From assembly GCA_025997755.1 (NCBI GenBank), contig BNVA01000075.1:1-9456 (forward strand): a DNA stretch of 9,456 nucleotides, read 5' to 3'. The notes below the pieces were generated by a model. It searched no databases and was not told the DNA's origin. It worked only from the letters and a program-made list of their open reading frames with translations. The stretch comes from Spirochaetia bacterium (GTDB lineage: Bacteria; Spirochaetota; Spirochaetia; Treponematales; Breznakiellaceae). Of the stretch, positions 1 to 7,784 are shown piece by piece. The position numbers and the translations under genes were made by a program. Each line of letters starts with the position of its first letter. The first letter of the stretch is position 1.

Positions 1-77
1 ACGATTAGGGAGACTGCAATACTTAATCCTGCAAAAAAGAGAAAAAAACGTGTTCTAAGTCTGTCCAAATTTTTCAT
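1..77 (-). CDS. N-terminus of a membrane-anchored protein (3' end outside window)
   Basis: Only the first 25 codons are present, starting at an ATG at 77-75, one base after the TAG stop of the HATPase-GNAT gene. The peptide begins MKNLDRLRTRFFLFFAGLSI and continues hydrophobically to the window edge. It has a short basic segment (K2, R6, R8, R10) followed by an uninterrupted hydrophobic run, which is the pattern of an N-terminal signal anchor oriented with its N-terminus in the cytoplasm. That start is typical of receptor-like proteins such as HAMP-containing phosphatases, cyclases or kinases, and the regulatory neighbours fit this, but no catalytic domain is visible. The one-base spacing implies translational coupling and membership of the same operon. 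The start and membrane segment are well supported; the function is unknown. Confidence 0.6.
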   Translation of the reverse strand, partial: MKNLDRLRTRFFLFFAGLSIAVSLI

Positions 78-78
78 A

Positions 79-1638
79 CTAGCTCCTGCAATTCCGCTGA
101 TAATCTTCTTTGATACTTTCAAGCATCCAACTGTCATTTTGCACATCGGCTAGATTTATAACTTCAAGGACTAAATCTTCTACATGCTGCATAACCAGGA
201 AGTCGCCCTTTGTACTGCCGGGTAGAATGCCGCTCCATATAAAACCTAGATTTTTTATACCGTTGTAGGCATAGAACCATGCGGTATCGGATAAATTTAA
301 ATAGATGACCCATGTTTCAACAGCGGCGAAAGACGGGTTAGACATAATTGCTTTTATTGAATCTGCAAAATCACAGGCGATGCTTATGCCGGTTATTAAA
401 CAAATTTTAAAATTCTCATTTCTTTTTACCTCTATGCTGCTTTTTTCGCATAAAACAGTTTTTGATAAAACAATATCCGGTATAATATTTAAACGTTTGT
501 ATACGCGCAGAATTTTTTCCTGTAATTTATGTTGAGCATCATATTGAGAACCGTCCGGTTGATTATCAAGACTTTCGGCAAAACATATTTGCGCATTGTT
601 ACTTTTTAAAGATTTATAATAAACAACAAAGGTTTGACGTTTTGATTTTTGCGCATCAAAATTTTTAAAATTTACGTCGTTTGGTATAAAATTTAAATAA
701 AAGCAGCAGGGAAACAAGCCCAGATTCAAACTTATTTTTTGGCTTGCTGTGTGCAGTGTAACACATTCGGTAAATGCACCGTTCTTATTTGCTTGAATAA
801 TTCTATTAAGCAGATCGCTGCATAGTTTATTCGCGATTTGCATACCGCGCATATACAAAGAAACTACAATAGAGCCGATTTCCATAATGCCTGCAAAAGC
901 GCTATCTTCGCTGCCTATAGCGGCACCGGCTACAAACGAAGATTCAACTAAAGGCGTACCGGTTGGTGTTCTGATTTTTTCTGCTACTGCCGTAACGATT
1001 ATTGTATTTTCGCTTTGTGCATAAGATTTTAAGTATTCAGGGTTATATAGCGCAGTTTTCAAATAGGTATAGCCATAAGTAGAGTATAGGCAGCGTGCAA
1101 CATTAAGCGCATCTTTAGGACGAAACAAAACAATTTCAATATCGTCTGCCGTTAATTTTTTGATTTCTTCAAGCATTTTATTTTCTGAAAGTTTGTGATC
1201 TATTACTTTTGGATCGCTTATGTTTTTTACTATAAGGCTTTCGTTTCCTTTTTGTCCTAAATATCTACATTCCAATATATCTACTTTTTTGGAAGCAAGA
1301 AAAAGTCCTAACCCTTTTTCTTTAATCGCATCATCTATGGTTTTTATTTTTTGCGGATTATAACGCGGGGCGGCATCAAGTGAAAATGGTATGCCATTTT
1401 CGTGTATAATGATTTCTATGCCGCCTGAAATTTCATTTATTGTTACTTCGATGGATGTGTCGGTGTCATGCGGATCAAAGGAATAATTAACAATATTGGA
1501 AAGCACTTCTTCCAACGCAAGGCATAAATCGTTGCTTTCCTTTTTTGAAAACCCTTTTTGCAGACATTGGGTCTCTACAAACGAAAGAGAAGGTTCTATA
1601 GATTCTATTTTGCTCTCTAAAATTAGTTTTGCTTTCAC
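79..1638 (-). CDS. RsbW-like ATPase (HATPase_c) fused to GNAT-like acetyltransferase domains
   Basis: This is a 519-residue cytoplasmic protein with no membrane segment. Residues about 1-140 form a GHKL ATPase of the RsbW/SpoIIAB anti-sigma kinase type. The N-box lies at about 40-54 (LALEEVLSNIVNYSF, E43/E44 and N48) and the glycine-rich box at 108-117 (KGLGLFLASK). The first ATP box reads HENGIPF (79-85), so the usual adenine-binding Asp is Glu80. Residues about 165-345 resemble a GNAT acetyltransferase: an acyl-CoA-loop-like RGMQIANKL (264-272), then a HTASQK...LGLFP stretch near 296-310. Residues about 405-485 look like a second, degenerate GNAT half ending in GFIWSGILPG. The start is GTG at 1638, two bases after the preceding TAA, with no clear Shine-Dalgarno, so translation probably depends on coupling. 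The ATPase call is firm, the GNAT calls moderate. The likely role is a partner of a STAS protein; the acetylation target is unknown. Confidence 0.8.
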   Translation of the reverse strand: MKAKLILESKIESIEPSLSFVETQCLQKGFSKKESNDLCLALEEVLSNIVNYSFDPHDTDTSIEVTINEISGGIEIIIHENGIPFSLDAAPRYNPQKIKTIDDAIKEKGLGLFLASKKVDILECRYLGQKGNESLIVKNISDPKVIDHKLSENKMLEEIKKLTADDIEIVLFRPKDALNVARCLYSTYGYTYLKTALYNPEYLKSYAQSENTIIVTAVAEKIRTPTGTPLVESSFVAGAAIGSEDSAFAGIMEIGSIVVSLYMRGMQIANKLCSDLLNRIIQANKNGAFTECVTLHTASQKISLNLGLFPCCFYLNFIPNDVNFKNFDAQKSKRQTFVVYYKSLKSNNAQICFAESLDNQPDGSQYDAQHKLQEKILRVYKRLNIIPDIVLSKTVLCEKSSIEVKRNENFKICLITGISIACDFADSIKAIMSNPSFAAVETWVIYLNLSDTAWFYAYNGIKNLGFIWSGILPGSTKGDFLVMQHVEDLVLEVINLADVQNDSWMLESIKEDYQRNCRS

Positions 1639-1640
1639 AA

Positions 1641-4115
1641 TTAGCTTTTCGCTGTCCTTTTATCTATTATGTGTTTTAGTTTTCCGCTGGGCAGCGTGTA
1701 TTCCATTTTTGATTCTTCCATTTTTTGCAAAACTATTTCTATATAACCAAATGATAATGCTTCCGCTATTGCCGGATCGTTGTCGTTTAACGTTTGGATA
1801 AGATCATCGCTCTTAAAGTTTACATTTCCTGTGCATACCACAAGGCGCTCCTTGGCAGAGTTTACAATATTTTCCGCAATAAGCTGTACTTGTGTATTTT
1901 CCAATTTTGATGCAATTATGCCGCTTATTTTTCTGTAATCTAAAAAACACCCGGCAATGCGGAAAATATCACCGCAGCGTCCCATAAGCCTAAACCTGGG
2001 GGCGCTGCTGCCGCATTCACAATTACCTTCAATCCAGCAGCCCAAATCGCCTATTTCATAGCGTGATACTTTGTGTCCTTCTCTGTATTTTGGGCTTACC
2101 AATATTCTTCCGGTTTCGCCGTTTTCAACAGGATCATCGCTGTCCATTTTTACAATTTCCATATCCATAATACCTGTCAACAAATGATGCACACCATCGC
2201 CGCAATAGGAACAAGCGTAACCCATTGGACCTACGTCATTACTGCCGTATCCCATGGACGCAATAATTTTTACGCCAAAAATGCTTTTTAGCCATTGCTT
2301 ATTTTCCGGTGTCATAAATTCGCCGCCGTAAAATACCTTATGCACGCCTTTGTATGAGGATAGTGCTTTTTCATTTTCGCGGAAAAGTTTTAAAATGTAA
2401 GAAGGCATACCCATAACTGCGTTTATTTTTTGTTCGATGATCGCGTTTGCAGCATCTGCGCTGGGCGTTACCTCCGCCATTGGAAAATGTTTTGTGTTTG
2501 CAAGTTCAAGAATGCAACCGTAGCTTATAAAGCCGCCGTAAAGATGCCCCGCACTTAATAAATTTATAACACGATCCGTTTTTGGGTCTAAACCAATGCA
2601 GATTAAACTTTCTGAAAGAGCGCTCATTTCAAAATGATAATCGCGGTATGAGTATGATGACAAAATTGTTTTTCCGCTTGATCCGCCGCTTTTTACATAG
2701 AGTTTTGATTTTTCATCGTCGCCTGCCAATGACATAAAAGCATCTTTATCCATAATGGGTTGACCGGTTTGTTTTTTGTACGTATATGGAGAGAGCGCAT
2801 CGAAGGTTGCGATTTTATTTAAACCGTCAATTTGTATAGAGATGCGTTTGCAGTACCTTGATAATGCAAAAACCCCATCGTGCGGTTCACCCGCGTAGGA
2901 GGCAAACACATTTCCGCAGGATACAATTCTGGTTGCTCCGCATTTTATTAGAATTTCAGACAAATCGTAAACTTCATCTAATGCGCATCCTAATGATACA
3001 GTCTGCATAAAGCGGGACATGGGCATTATATATTTTATTAATTCCGCCCGCTGCATAGGCTTTAACCAAATTGTACGGAAAAGAGGGGAGGGTGTAATAG
3101 CGGGTTCCCTGCTTATATAAATACGAAAACTTTTATCATCTGCTTCTACAATATCTGTTTCGTCCAAACAACTTCCAAGCTGCACCATTATATTTTGCTG
3201 CGTAATTTGTGCGCACTCGTGTACGCCCATTGCAGGCAATGGATATTCCGACGATATTTTTGCAAGCGCTTTTTTTAAGCGAAGCGCTAAAGCGGGAAGT
3301 TCATCAAAGCTGCCTTCGTAAAAGAGACACTGCGGGCTGGCACACGCCTGTTGGTTTTCTTCGCAGATGTCGCGGGAAAGATTTTCAAGCATTTTGTCTG
3401 TTGCACCTTTTGTGGTTAAATATGCAAAACTTAAATGATGCCCCCATGCAATTACAGGCGTTGATGTTGCGCTGCGTATGTTTTCTATCGCGTCTGTTCC
3501 GCCCCACGCAACAACTGCGGTAGAAAAATCAAATAATCTGTTTAACACATCTTGTTCTTTTGAAGAAATGTCCAAAGCATAAATATATTTACTAAGCATG
3601 CCTGTTGTATCGCAAAGAATGAGTTTGTGTAACAGAATCGCAGAGAATCCGTTTTCTTTGCTGCTAAGTTTTACAATATTGATATTGCCGCTTAAAAGAC
3701 CTTCCAGTACACTAAGGGCACCCATACCGGGAGAATTTCCCGCAGCGACATGGCACAAAATCCCTAACGGTTTGTAACATTCCAAAATGTTGTTTTCCAA
3801 ATTAAAACGTTTTGGAACAAATGGCGTTATGCTGCCCAGCTCATGTTCAAGTTTGTTTATCATATACTCTTTTGAAAAAACACCAGCTAAACCCATTACA
3901 GATTCTTTTGCAGTTTTTGGATCGGCAGCATTTTCTATAAGCGCTTTTTCTAAATCGGCATCGCCATTTTTTAATTTTTTGAAAAGAGCGTCGCCTGAAT
4001 CAAGCAGGACTTGAGTTTCCAGCGGCGTTGTAATATCTCTATGTATGTTGTCAATTATTTTTTCAATGTTGTAGTTGTCAACCAAGACACCTCCAACTAA
4101 ATGTAATTTTTTCAT
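1641..4115 (-). CDS. LuxC-type acyl reductase fused to a PaaK-like adenylate-forming domain
   Basis: The protein has 824 residues, whereas a stand-alone LuxC is about 480. Residues about 1-435 are LuxC-like (aldehyde-dehydrogenase fold, NADPH-dependent reduction of an activated acyl group to an aldehyde). They show HVAAGNSPGMG (122-132), VVAWGG (201-206) and the nucleophile context QQACASPQ, with Cys258 as the probable acyl-carrying residue. Residues about 445-824 are a PaaK/F390-synthetase-like adenylating domain: phosphate loop SGGSSGK (476-482), FYGGEF (595-600), MGYGSNDVG (621-629), YEIGDLG (686-692) and a C-terminal LPSGKLKHI whose Lys812 is the expected catalytic lysine. CSYC (635-638) and CECG (699-702) look like metal-binding cysteines. 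The domains are joined in one unbroken frame, so this is a true fusion rather than a missed stop. The start is the ATG at 4115, 7 nt after GGAGG. It probably activates and reduces a carboxylic acid; the substrate is not visible. Confidence 0.88.
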   Translation of the reverse strand: MKKLHLVGGVLVDNYNIEKIIDNIHRDITTPLETQVLLDSGDALFKKLKNGDADLEKALIENAADPKTAKESVMGLAGVFSKEYMINKLEHELGSITPFVPKRFNLENNILECYKPLGILCHVAAGNSPGMGALSVLEGLLSGNINIVKLSSKENGFSAILLHKLILCDTTGMLSKYIYALDISSKEQDVLNRLFDFSTAVVAWGGTDAIENIRSATSTPVIAWGHHLSFAYLTTKGATDKMLENLSRDICEENQQACASPQCLFYEGSFDELPALALRLKKALAKISSEYPLPAMGVHECAQITQQNIMVQLGSCLDETDIVEADDKSFRIYISREPAITPSPLFRTIWLKPMQRAELIKYIMPMSRFMQTVSLGCALDEVYDLSEILIKCGATRIVSCGNVFASYAGEPHDGVFALSRYCKRISIQIDGLNKIATFDALSPYTYKKQTGQPIMDKDAFMSLAGDDEKSKLYVKSGGSSGKTILSSYSYRDYHFEMSALSESLICIGLDPKTDRVINLLSAGHLYGGFISYGCILELANTKHFPMAEVTPSADAANAIIEQKINAVMGMPSYILKLFRENEKALSSYKGVHKVFYGGEFMTPENKQWLKSIFGVKIIASMGYGSNDVGPMGYACSYCGDGVHHLLTGIMDMEIVKMDSDDPVENGETGRILVSPKYREGHKVSRYEIGDLGCWIEGNCECGSSAPRFRLMGRCGDIFRIAGCFLDYRKISGIIASKLENTQVQLIAENIVNSAKERLVVCTGNVNFKSDDLIQTLNDNDPAIAEALSFGYIEIVLQKMEESKMEYTLPSGKLKHIIDKRTAKS

Positions 4116-4122
4116 TTCATAG

Positions 4123-4127
4123 CCTCC
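4123..4127 (-). promoter_or_regulatory. Shine-Dalgarno GGAGG of the LuxC-PaaK fusion
   Basis: GGAGG on the minus strand sits 7 nt before the ATG at 4115. A second ATG at 4120 lies only 2 nt from the GGAGG and is in another frame, so the spacing selects 4115. The site lies in the 17-base gap after the LuxE-like gene. Confidence 0.75.
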
Positions 4128-4132
4128 AAATT

Positions 4133-5272
4133 TTATCGTTTTAGTAATTCCGCGGCGGCAATTGCGCAGCTTTTATTTTTACTTGTTCCTGCCCGACCCG
4201 GTATTTCAAAGTATGGCGTTTTTATGCCGCAGCCGCATTTTGACGCAGGATGAAGTACAGCTAAATCACCCATCAGGACACTGTGCGCGGGAGCAGATGT
4301 TATGTAAGGGGACACAAATTGTAAGAAGCCGCTGTTACCGAAGGGCAGTACATCAAGCGTTCTAACATCGCGTATAAAAACACGCGACCAAGTAGGTACA
4401 TGAAAATGATGATTACTACATTCCATGTAGGGTATGCAATGCTCGACAGATCCAAAGCCGTCGCAGAATCTGTTGTTTGGAATGCCCAGTATCTCCTCTC
4501 CGGTCTCGTATAATTCTTTTTTTGATATTTCTTTTCCGGCAAAACCTTTCCATCCTCCGCCGAATAATGTTGCCGATTTTGGATTTAGTTTTACCGGTTT
4601 TATTTTGAGATCTTTCATCTGCTGCAATGTAAAATAAAAAAATGACGGGAATCCCAGAATACGCACGGGTAAATCCTGTTTCGCATAACGCTGTAAGGCA
4701 TTTATTATTCCGAATATATCAAAGTCATAGCCGCCCCTGCCGTTTTGTTTCAGCGCGTATTCAATTTCTGCCGGAGGCGAATATTTTGTCATGCGTTTGT
4801 CTGTATTCGCTGTTCCCAGCTTTGAGTCTTCAGGAATCTGATACGAATACATTATATAATTTGATTTAGTATCGGGTGAATTAAAACCAAGATAGTCCAT
4901 TTCAAAATCGATCATTTTAATTGCGCTGCCTAAAGAGCGTTCGTCAAAAAACATTTGGCTTTTTTGTCCTGTAGTGCCCGAAGATGTATAGTGATCTGTA
5001 ATTTGATCATCGCCGACACTTTTCACAATATGTGTTTTAAAGAAGTCGGCATAGACAAATGGAATTGCTGCGCAGCCTTCTACGGCAGAAAGCGTGTTTA
5101 TATCAAATTTATTTTTTTCCAAAAGGCGCGAATAAAAAGCACTATGCTCTTTATGAAAAAGCACAATTTCTTTCATAGCCTCTACAAACATTTTATCCGT
5201 TTCGGTATCGTGTTTGTAAGCGTCTTTAACGGCACATAATTTTTCTACAGTGTTTATATTATTGTAACTCAT
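4133..5272 (-). CDS. LuxE-like acyl-protein synthetase / acyltransferase
   Basis: At 379 residues it matches the size of LuxE (about 370-380), the lux enzyme that activates a fatty acid with ATP and transfers the acyl group to LuxC. The N-terminus has the LuxE pattern of FHKEHSAFYSRLL (39-51) followed by IPFVYADFFKTH (70-81). The phosphate loop is YTSSGTTGQKS (95-105). Further motifs are LFGGGWKGF (237-245), DGFGSVEH (271-278), LMGDLA (333-338) and the closing GRAGTSKNKSCA (359-370). Cys369, 11 residues from the end, matches the position of the acyl-carrying C-terminal cysteine known from Photobacterium LuxE. C285/H291 and CGC (346-348) may bind a metal. Its ATG overlaps the previous TAA by one base (TAATG), with AGAGG 5 nt upstream. 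It lies directly before the LuxC fusion, as expected for a partner. No luciferase is near, so 'LuxE' describes the family, not light production. Confidence 0.88.
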   Translation of the reverse strand: MSYNNINTVEKLCAVKDAYKHDTETDKMFVEAMKEIVLFHKEHSAFYSRLLEKNKFDINTLSAVEGCAAIPFVYADFFKTHIVKSVGDDQITDHYTSSGTTGQKSQMFFDERSLGSAIKMIDFEMDYLGFNSPDTKSNYIMYSYQIPEDSKLGTANTDKRMTKYSPPAEIEYALKQNGRGGYDFDIFGIINALQRYAKQDLPVRILGFPSFFYFTLQQMKDLKIKPVKLNPKSATLFGGGWKGFAGKEISKKELYETGEEILGIPNNRFCDGFGSVEHCIPYMECSNHHFHVPTWSRVFIRDVRTLDVLPFGNSGFLQFVSPYITSAPAHSVLMGDLAVLHPASKCGCGIKTPYFEIPGRAGTSKNKSCAIAAAELLKR

Positions 5273-6537
5273 TATAACCTCTGGTCTAATATACGTTTAA
5301 TTTTCCCCGTACGCGGGTTGTGTTCTAACTTTTCGGGCGGAACAAATTCAAAGACAGGCTCGTGTATGTGTCCTTTCTCGTATTCTTCCTTAAAAAAAAC
5401 ACGCTCTTTATACAAGCCGGAAAGAAATTCTTTTTTATGATCGTTTGCAAGTGATGTTTCGTTAGTTGCTGCACGCACGGTAAGGGCATCTTTTCCGTCA
5501 GAGTGCGTTATTACCAACTGGTAGTTTAGAATATGTACGCCGCTTACAGACTGCAAGACCGCACGCAGATCATCATAATAAAAAGATACAACACCAACAC
5601 GCGCTCCCTCTTCACTGCGCCCCTGTAATAAAAATTTGCGGTTACTAACATTTTGCGGCTCCAGCCACATTCCACGGTCGCCAAGCGGATAGCGTATCAT
5701 AGGCTGCAATCTTCTGTACAAAGATGTTACTATAAGGTTGCCGGTTTTGTTTGTTTCTTCGATGACCTCTCCGGTATCGCTGTCTACAATTTCTAAGCGG
5801 CAGACATAATCAAAGGTGCGGTGCTCGTTAAAACCACAAGAGCTGTCACCAAAACCTACAAGCCCGCCGTCTACAAGCGAATAAGAGCCGGAGCGTATCT
5901 CAACTCTGCTATTGACCGAATGTATAAAATCACGCTGGTCTTGAAAAAAAGTTTCTCCGCCAAAATATATTTTATTTACAAAAGATATATCAGCGCCGGT
6001 TTTCTTTGCGTATTCAAATAAGGAAATAATTGTTGTAGGCACTCCGTTTATAACATTGCATTTATGCTGTTCTATTATATGCAGTATTTCGGGTATTGGC
6101 GTTGATCCCATTATAGGATACTCAACAAGCTGTATAGGACAGTATCGTACAAAATCATGAACATACAAAAAAGAAGTATACAAAAGACCGCCGTAAAAGA
6201 GGTTTGCAATTTTGTCGCCGCTTTGTACGCCGTTATACATAAACGCAAGCCCGCTTGTGTGGCAGAAAGTTTCGTATTCATCATGGGCAAACACAGAGAA
6301 TTTCGGCGCGCTTGTACTGCCGCCGCTTTTAAATACTATACCGTCTTCTATAGCGCCTGTAATAACGGTATTATCGCTGCCATAAGAGTTTGCCGCCCAA
6401 AAATCACTTTGATTTATTAAAGGCAGGTCTTTTACGGTGGGGTGATCGGTTTTTACATCTTTGTATAACTCACGGTAAAAAGGCGAGTGTTGTTTAGCAT
6501 AGCGTATGATATAATCTTCGCTGTATAATTTCATCAT
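5272..6537 (-). CDS. PaaK/F390-synthetase-like adenylate-forming enzyme
   Basis: This 421-residue cytoplasmic enzyme belongs to the phenylacetate-CoA ligase-like branch of the ANL superfamily, which joins a carboxylic acid to AMP and then usually to a thiol. Visible motifs are the N-terminal YAKQHSPFYRELY (13-25), phosphate loop FKSGGSTSAPK (69-79), NGVPTTIISLFEYA (164-177), YFGGETFF (191-198), RSGSYSLVDGG (215-225), MIRYPLGDRG (280-289) and a C-terminal HNPRTGKIKRI with Lys412 as the likely catalytic lysine. It resembles the C-terminal half of the LuxC fusion motif by motif but lacks the CxC pair before the GR motif (QNVSNRKFLLQGR). Its ATG overlaps the MFS stop by four bases (ATGA). AGGAG lies 10 nt before the first of two consecutive ATGs, favouring 6537 over 6534. 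It could be an acyl-CoA ligase or an activator feeding the LuxC/LuxE pair; the substrate is not predictable from sequence. Confidence 0.82.
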   Translation of the reverse strand: MMKLYSEDYIIRYAKQHSPFYRELYKDVKTDHPTVKDLPLINQSDFWAANSYGSDNTVITGAIEDGIVFKSGGSTSAPKFSVFAHDEYETFCHTSGLAFMYNGVQSGDKIANLFYGGLLYTSFLYVHDFVRYCPIQLVEYPIMGSTPIPEILHIIEQHKCNVINGVPTTIISLFEYAKKTGADISFVNKIYFGGETFFQDQRDFIHSVNSRVEIRSGSYSLVDGGLVGFGDSSCGFNEHRTFDYVCRLEIVDSDTGEVIEETNKTGNLIVTSLYRRLQPMIRYPLGDRGMWLEPQNVSNRKFLLQGRSEEGARVGVVSFYYDDLRAVLQSVSGVHILNYQLVITHSDGKDALTVRAATNETSLANDHKKEFLSGLYKERVFFKEEYEKGHIHEPVFEFVPPEKLEHNPRTGKIKRILDQRL

Positions 6538-7784
6538 AAAACATATTCTCCTTCAATTTTTTTTATGCAGAGCATCACAAAAGAAGATGCCGCTAAAATA
6601 CAGCCATTGATAAACATTAGATCCATAATGTTTATTTTGCTGCTTACAAAACCTACAATCGCATAGCTTAACGGAATAACCGCACCTGCGATGGTGTTTA
6701 GTATAGAAAAAAAACGCCCCTGAATAAAAGGCGGCACGTAAGATTGAAATAGTGTCATCATGGAAACATTTACAAAACCCATTCCGCAGCCGAATAAAAA
6801 CACAAAAATAAAAGACACTATCAGATTATGAGAGACAGCCAGCCCTGCCAACGAGACGCCGCAGAAAATGATAGCGATAAAACCCGCACCGTATCTGTTG
6901 TACTTCTTCTTGATAAATCCTGCCAAGGTGCTAAGAACCGCAACGCCGCCGCCCAGTGCAATTTCGTAACCGGACATTAGCAGGGCGCTGCCGTTGTAAA
7001 CTGTTTTTGCAATTATCGGCAGCGCTAAAACAATCGGGGAAACAAACAGGTTTATTACCGCAAAAAAAATCAACAATGCAAACAAGGCTTTATCATCTTT
7101 TACATATTTAAAACCTTCTACAAAGTTTTTCCAAAAAGACGATTTGCTATTTTTTGTATTCGGAACCGTTGCATCATTGTTTGACTCAACCGGCAGCGGC
7201 GTAGTTAAACGGAGTACAAAAAATATTGAAACAATATAACATAGGGCGTCAAACGAGAACGCGCCTGCAACACCCAGCACAACAATTGCGGCGCCCGCAA
7301 ACGCCGCTCCTATCGCTTGGGAAAAAGATGTTATGCCGGACACTATCGAGACTGCGCCGGGCAGTAAATCGGGCGGGACAATGTAATTCAGGCTGCCCTG
7401 CATTGAAGTTTCCGCTAACGGCTCGAATGCATAGATCAGTATTGCAAACAGGGCAAACAAAAGCGGAACCGCATTAAAAACACCCAACACAAAAAGTAGA
7501 ATGGTGATGCCTACAACAATAGCATTTCCCGCAAGGGCTGCAATCATTGTTGTCTTTTTGCTGTAACTGTCGGCAATGGCACCCATAAAAGGCGCGAAAC
7601 CAAAAGTGCCAATCGCCGTTGCCGCCATGATAATGCCCAGCAGTGAATTTGCATCTTTAAAGTTACTGTCAAGCACCCACCACGAAATAGCCAGCGAGAA
7701 AAATTTTGCGCCGACTGTGGAAATAAAGCGTGCGGCATAGAGCCTTGAAAAATCGTTAACTGAAAAAACGCTGTTTGTTTTCAA
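6534..7784 (-). CDS. MFS transporter, probable exporter
   Basis: The protein has 416 residues and about 12 hydrophobic segments in two six-helix halves, joined by a polar stretch at about 197-225 (SNNDATVPNTKNSKSS), the normal major-facilitator layout. The loop after helix 2 carries a variant of MFS motif A at 62-78 (GFAPFMGAIADSYSKKT), with the conserved G, D and basic residues. The RLYAARFISTVGAKFFSLAISWWVL start resembles the EntS/MFS_3-like exporters of siderophores and macrolides. The start is TTG at 7784: an in-frame TAA lies two codons upstream and the next GTG falls after the first helix. No Shine-Dalgarno is visible. The preceding gap is 27 bases; the 3' end overlaps the next gene by four bases. 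Placement at the head of the acid-activation genes suggests product efflux, but import of a substrate cannot be excluded. Confidence 0.85.
   Translation of the reverse strand: MKTNSVFSVNDFSRLYAARFISTVGAKFFSLAISWWVLDSNFKDANSLLGIIMAATAIGTFGFAPFMGAIADSYSKKTTMIAALAGNAIVVGITILLFVLGVFNAVPLLFALFAILIYAFEPLAETSMQGSLNYIVPPDLLPGAVSIVSGITSFSQAIGAAFAGAAIVVLGVAGAFSFDALCYIVSIFFVLRLTTPLPVESNNDATVPNTKNSKSSFWKNFVEGFKYVKDDKALFALLIFFAVINLFVSPIVLALPIIAKTVYNGSALLMSGYEIALGGGVAVLSTLAGFIKKKYNRYGAGFIAIIFCGVSLAGLAVSHNLIVSFIFVFLFGCGMGFVNVSMMTLFQSYVPPFIQGRFFSILNTIAGAVIPLSYAIVGFVSSKINIMDLMFINGCILAASSFVMLCIKKIEGEYVL
6548..6552 (-). promoter_or_regulatory. Shine-Dalgarno AGGAG of the PaaK-like gene, inside the MFS 3' end
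   Basis: AGGAG lies within the last codons of the MFS gene, 10 nt before the ATG at 6537 and 13 nt before the second ATG at 6534. It therefore favours the first ATG and the ATGA overlap, an arrangement typical of coupled translation. Confidence 0.6.

Noticed and set aside
1496..1801. A plus-strand frame spanning the junction between the LuxC fusion and the HATPase-GNAT gene.
   Set aside because: Both minus-strand genes are well supported here; the hydrophobic plus-strand peptide is an antisense effect of the AT-rich coding sequence.
3209..3523. A 104-codon plus-strand frame opposite the LuxC nucleophile region.
   Set aside because: It lies antisense to the conserved QQACASPQ region and matches no family.
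4300..4542. An 80-codon minus-strand frame overlapping the LuxE-like gene.
   Set aside because: It is a shadow of the LuxE-like gene, which has clear motifs throughout this interval.
7544..7738. A 64-codon minus-strand frame overlapping the MFS gene.
   Set aside because: It is out of frame inside the transporter coding sequence, has no family resemblance and no ribosome-binding site.
1641..7784. Bioluminescence operon.
   Set aside because: LuxC- and LuxE-like proteins are present, but no luciferase subunits or LuxD are seen, so light production is not supported.
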